Assembly (NCBI GenBank): GCA_030063045.1
Contig: JAQSEB010000090.1
Span: 1,550,001-1,614,000, forward strand
Direction: 5' to 3'
DNA: 64,000 bases
Source: Pratylenchus scribneri
Taxonomy: Eukaryota; Nematoda; Chromadorea; Rhabditida; Pratylenchidae
The position numbers and the translations under genes were made by a program. This document shows positions 60,501 through 64,000 of this stretch, one piece after another. The notes under the pieces are model-generated. The model saw only the letters and a program-made list of their open reading frames with translations, ran no database searches and was not told where the DNA came from. Numbering within the stretch: the stretch's first letter is position 1; the number at the start of each line of letters is the position of its first letter.

Positions 60501-62824
60501 AAATCCAGCAAACAGGAAATTACACATTATCTCGCTGAAAAAACAGAGCACAAATCTAACTCTAAACCTTAGCCCCTACCCTTATACACATGCCGTCTCA
60601 GCCCTAACTCCTACTTAAATTCAGTTTTTTGACATCTTGACTTTCTTTGCATCTCTGACGAAAATAGTTTGTAAATTTTTTTTTCGCAGAATTTCACTTT
60701 TCGCGCCGACATATTCTGTAATAAAAAATAAACTGCATTTACATATCCTCAACGCCGGTATATGCATAAAGTTGATATGATTTATTCTTTTTTTGAGCAA
60801 TTGCATTCAACAAAATATCACCGGCCTCATCAATTTCAATTGCCAGCACCCATTCACGCCCAATCAAGATGCCATTTATCCAATTTCCATAAATTGATTC
60901 TTTTTGTTTTCCATATTTAGATTTATCTCCGTCATTTGATGAAGAATCTTTCACATTAATTAATATTTGAAAATATTTAATATTGATATTTATATTTAAA
61001 CACAGACCATTAGAAGAGGGCGACCCCAAATGAACAGTCGAAATTACAACTGACCATGGCCAACGATTAATATTCGACTTTGTTAAATTCCAATTGTTTT
61101 GAAGAACTAAAATAATAAATCGGGGTTATTTACGAAAACTGATGAAAAATGCTCACTATAGATTATAGAATTAACTAAAAAAAGACATAGAATTTGCAAC
61201 AAAAATTTCTGTGAACATATTTTTGGCCTAATATTTTAGGTCGATAAACGACATTTAAAAAATTTAATTTTCAATTGGTAAAATGCGGATATGTAGGGCT
61301 TTTTTAGATTATCTTATTATACGCGAGGAAAAGTATATAATTTGTCATGGTTTAACCATTTTAAATTAAGTTTTGAACCTAAAACCATAATGGGTTTGAA
61401 TTTAAAAGATTTTAATACCCTTTATTTATACTATTCCATGAATTTTGACGAGATGATTGGATATATAGTTTGGAGGTCTGGTACAAATAAATGAACCATT
61501 AAAAGTTTTTCGCCATTTTCCATACTCTCAATATTCTTTTCAACAAATTAATTACTATCTTCTAATTAAATATCTTCTATTATTTGATTAAAATTATTCT
61601 ATATCTTTAAAAAAAAGAAAGTTTGCATCATTGGAATCACCTATATTTACATCTTTGTATTTCTATGCACGACTTTTTATCAAATTTAACATAAATATAC
61701 TTTCAAATCGGTCATCATTATCGTGCGACTTGGGCGCCCAACCACAGAAGGGATAAAATTGATTGTTAGCAGAATTGTTCCAAATGCCATACCGGAACAA
61801 TTCATCATTGGCTTCTTTACTTTCGTTCCAATATGTTTTGAAGAAATGTGTGAATTCCTCGACTCCAGGTGTCAACTTATAAATATTAGTTCCTTTTACT
61901 AATAATTGAAATTATATTTTTTTTTATATCTAGATTAAAATTGGTCTCGTTTTTTGTTTATTGATTATATGGTTTTGGCAAAAGTTTTAATTGTTTTTTT
62001 TTATCTTGGATTACAAATTACAAATAAATTGGAGAAACTACAAGGGGAATTAACAAGTCTATCGCTTGTCTTAGCAATGGGTTACCATAATAACAGATTT
62101 CTCGTTAATTTTTCATATTTTGATATCCTACCCAGAATTCTCTCAGATTTTTTTGTTTATGCCAGATTTTTGCCAGTTTTTTAAATAATTTGACAGATTT
62201 TAAAATTTTCAGTATAAAAATTAAAAAATTTTTACCCTGCGCGGCCATTTTTGGGTGAAAGAAAATTTTTTGCTGCTGCTATTTTTAGTTTTAAATTATT
62301 TCTTGGATCAGAGTGAATTCCCTCACTAAAAATAAATCAAGTTAGAAATAATAACTAGAAAAATTTTATAAAAGCTTTTTAAACATTTTTAGTATTCCAT
62401 GTTTTTGCCTAAATTTTGAAAATTTTTTCCCAATTTTTTCCATATTTTTATACCGTAAAACAGATTTTTGAATTTTGCAAATGGCAACATTGCTTAACAT
62501 TTATTTATTTGTTCTTTGTTGACTTGGGAATTTTGCCGAAAGACAAATCATTAAATCATTTTGTATTTTTTTTATTTATGATATCAAAATTTATATTTAT
62601 AAATTATTAAATTTCTACGTATATTCTATATTCAAACTGACTGCCAAATCTGATTCCAGAAACTGTATTTTTGGAATTGATGAACTAATATTGTTCAATT
62701 CTTCATTTAATATGTTGCTGGTTGTATTTTGTGTTAATTGAAGACCAGTGAAAAAATGCAAGTTTATTAGGATAGACAATAATTTTGGTTTATAATTAAG
62801 CGAAGATTTGGAATTTGATGACAT
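57541..62824 (-). CDS. Trypsin-fold (S1) serine protease homolog, catalytically dead
   Basis: Solid exons: 60743-61106, 59006-59102, 58816-58957, 57541-57842 (phases 2,0,1). Exon 61671-61898 joins ahead in phase 1. A possible first exon near 62638-62824, MSSNSKSSLNYK then a hydrophobic stretch, fits only with a weak donor, giving about 439 aa. The S1 fold is seen from NRWPWSVVIS (start of the barrel), GREWVLA, a YLITKVNIFEHG stretch, FFALKLNSPIKF, FPVCLP, and WPVIENRY. The position of catalytic His (WVLTAAHC in active members) reads WVLAIEID, and the Asp of NDIALLKL is Arg in IRFFALKL. GASAGP stands for GDSGGP, so a Ser remains (codon 57688-57690). No IVGG activation site and few Cys. Such homologs usually act as binding or regulatory proteins outside the cell. 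It lies upstream of the ADAM gene on the same strand. Confidence 0.65.
58298..58664. mobile_element. MITE-like element with long terminal inverted repeats
   Basis: About 367 bp with arms of about 165-175 bp that are near reverse complements: GGCGACACTTGCGGACCCGA at the left end and TCGGGTCCGCAAGTGTCGGC at the right. Inner arms both contain ATAAAATTAGCTACAAAATG. Each end carries a direct doublet of GACACTTGCGGA. No ORF for a transposase. It is inserted in the intron between 57843 and 58815 of the serine protease homolog. I could not settle a target-site duplication. Confidence 0.85.
59185..59860. repeat. Cluster of foldback family 1 copies
   Basis: One partial copy (59185-59350), one full inverted copy (59390-59670: arms CTAATAAATCAGAAACTGG and a right arm with TATACCAATCGATGCGTCTC) and a half copy (59770-59860). 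They lie in an intron of the serine protease homolog. Confidence 0.75.
60035..60320. repeat. Foldback element, family 1, full copy
   Basis: Left arm with AATAAATCAGAAACCGGTTT and CTTATACCAATTTGTAGAT; right arm with ATCTACAAATTGGTATAAGG and TAGGATCTAAAACAGGTTTA. The arms are about 90 bp and the centre holds GGGTTTTAAACCGTCTAAAC. In the same intron as the 59 kb cluster. Confidence 0.85.
61290..61520. repeat. Foldback-related element, subfamily 2
   Basis: Shares GATATATAGTTTGGAGGTCT and TTTTTCGCCATTTT with 21760-22100. It lies in an intron of the serine protease homolog. Confidence 0.5.
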
Positions 62825-62894
62825 AATGCTAAAAAAAGTAGAGAAAATAGGACAACTTCACAAAATGTCAATCATACAAACCTATTAACAATTT

Positions 62895-63170
62895 TTGATT
62901 TCTAATATATCAAATACCGGTTTAGAAACTATAAAACATAAAAAAATTGTAGATCTCATCGAGACGCATCGAAAGGAATATAAATGTTAGGTTTTGACTA
63001 AAAATTAAAGTATTTAAAATCAAAAATTAGAAATATGATTTAAATAGTTTAAATTGCTAATTTTCAATTTAAACTAGGCAATTATATATGTCAAAAAACG
63101 CGTTTCGATGAGATCTAATAAATTGAAATAAGATTTACAGTGTCTATAAAACCGATTTCTGATTTATTAG
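62895..63170. repeat. Foldback element, family 1
   Basis: Left arm TAGATCTCATCGAGACGCATCG-like and right arm CGCGTTTCGATGAGATCTAA, flanked by CTAATATATCAAATACCGG and CCGATTTCTGATTTATTAG. Just upstream of the serine protease homolog gene. Confidence 0.75.
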
Positions 63171-63179
63171 AATTCAAAA

Positions 63180-64000
63180 CTTATAAATTGTTTAGGAATA
63201 GGCATTTTGTAACTTCTTATGGTTATAGGCATTTTGTGGATCGGTGGGAAATTGTTAGGAAAATGGAAATTGAGAATAAAGTTGTTTTGGAAACGGGAAT
63301 ATGGATTAATTCGAATTTGCGATTAAATCGTAAATTGGATGACCCGTCGATGATACTTCAGCATATTGGATTGTGATTGCGAGAAGATATCGATGGTTGA
63401 AAGCAAAACGGGTGATGGATGTGATTGAAGATTGAACTGATTTGGTGGATTATATCAGCGTATTTTATTTTTATTAAAATATTTGCTTAATTATTTCTAT
63501 TTATTAACATTTGATTTAGATTTCTATATAAAATGTAATTTTATGTTTTTTTAACACATTAATTTTTGAAGTTTTTAATATACCATATAAAAAAAATTAC
63601 AAAAACCTGCAAAAATCAGTCTTTAAATTAAACGGCTATGGTTAAATTAGGTTAACAATATTTAAACATATATTTAAATCCTAGTAGCCCGAATTTTGCG
63701 GCTATAATTTTGCAGTCTTACCAAAATATGAAAAAATTTATTCTACTTTAATTCATATTTTTGTGTATTTTTTACAGATAATTTAATTAATTAAATCCCC
63801 AAAAATGCTTGTTTCAAAATTAATTTAATGGCTACAAATTCTGTGTGCAATTATTTCTTTGAAAATTTCGCGAAACACAAAAATAATATAAAAGTTCTAT
63901 TGAAAAAGTTGTGCCCAAAAATGTACATAAATTTGTATTTGGTTGTTTGAATTGTTCTTCCCCATCCCATACAATTCTCTTTAGTCTTGAGTAATTTGTA
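63180..64000 (+). other. Coding-like stretch, then AT-rich sequence
   Basis: 63180-63376 stays open and uses a mixed codon range, with NRHFVTSYGYRHFVDRWEI and SNLRLNRKLDDPSMI and a stop at 63374. The frame runs back into the foldback arm, so any true start or acceptor is unclear. It may be the last exon of a small gene or a fragment. I see nothing in 63480-64000. Confidence 0.25.

Overview
The window is AT-rich eukaryotic DNA with intron-split genes, AT-rich introns ending in TTTCAG/TTTTAG-type acceptors, many minisatellites and many inverted-repeat elements. The splice style, a metazoan LAMMER (CLK) kinase, an ADAM metalloprotease and a nuclear tRNA-Arg(ACG) point to an invertebrate. A nematode, possibly a tylenchomorph plant parasite, fits best, but that is an inference from style; I cannot assign a genus.

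Layout. (1) 1-22400: a tandem segmental duplication. Copy B (10236-21461, minus) is a complete ten-exon gene reconstructed here: all intron phases close and it encodes 1378 residues. Copy A (1-3372, minus) is its paralog, exons 1-5, running off the left edge. The product is a low-complexity, Gln/Asn/Ser/Pro-rich, probably nuclear protein that I do not recognise. It carries five copies of a LAKK-containing motif. Between the copies lies a separate three-exon gene for a small basic, charged protein (6165-6890, minus). Introns and spacers here are full of minisatellites, and intron 2 of copy B has swollen and holds a 0.6 kb insertion. (2) 22400-35900: no gene I can support. The stretch holds degenerate tandem duplications, a run of repeats with the core GATGGTCCCCGGC, C- and G-runs, hairpin repeats, a TATA-like promoter signature and a 1.7 kb composite foldback element. 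(3) 35993-49229, plus strand: three small RS-like exons, which may be the 5' end of the next gene, then a LAMMER/CLK kinase in eleven exons (1223 residues from its own ATG). A tRNA-Arg gene sits inside one of its introns. (4) 50200-62824, minus strand: a nine-exon ADAM-type metalloprotease (585 residues) with an N-terminal membrane anchor that stops after the disintegrin domain. Upstream of it is a trypsin-fold (S1) serine protease homolog whose catalytic His and Asp are replaced. Its introns host an inverted-repeat transposon-like element and several foldback repeats. (5) 62825-64000: a foldback repeat and a short coding-like stretch.

How the genes relate. The kinase would act in the nucleus on splicing factors. 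The duplicated disordered proteins are also likely nuclear, from basic NLS-like clusters. The ADAM and the serine protease homolog would act at the cell surface or outside the cell. The most novel items are the duplicated LAKK-repeat gene, the truncated anchored ADAM next to a dead S1 homolog, and a foldback family seen about ten times.
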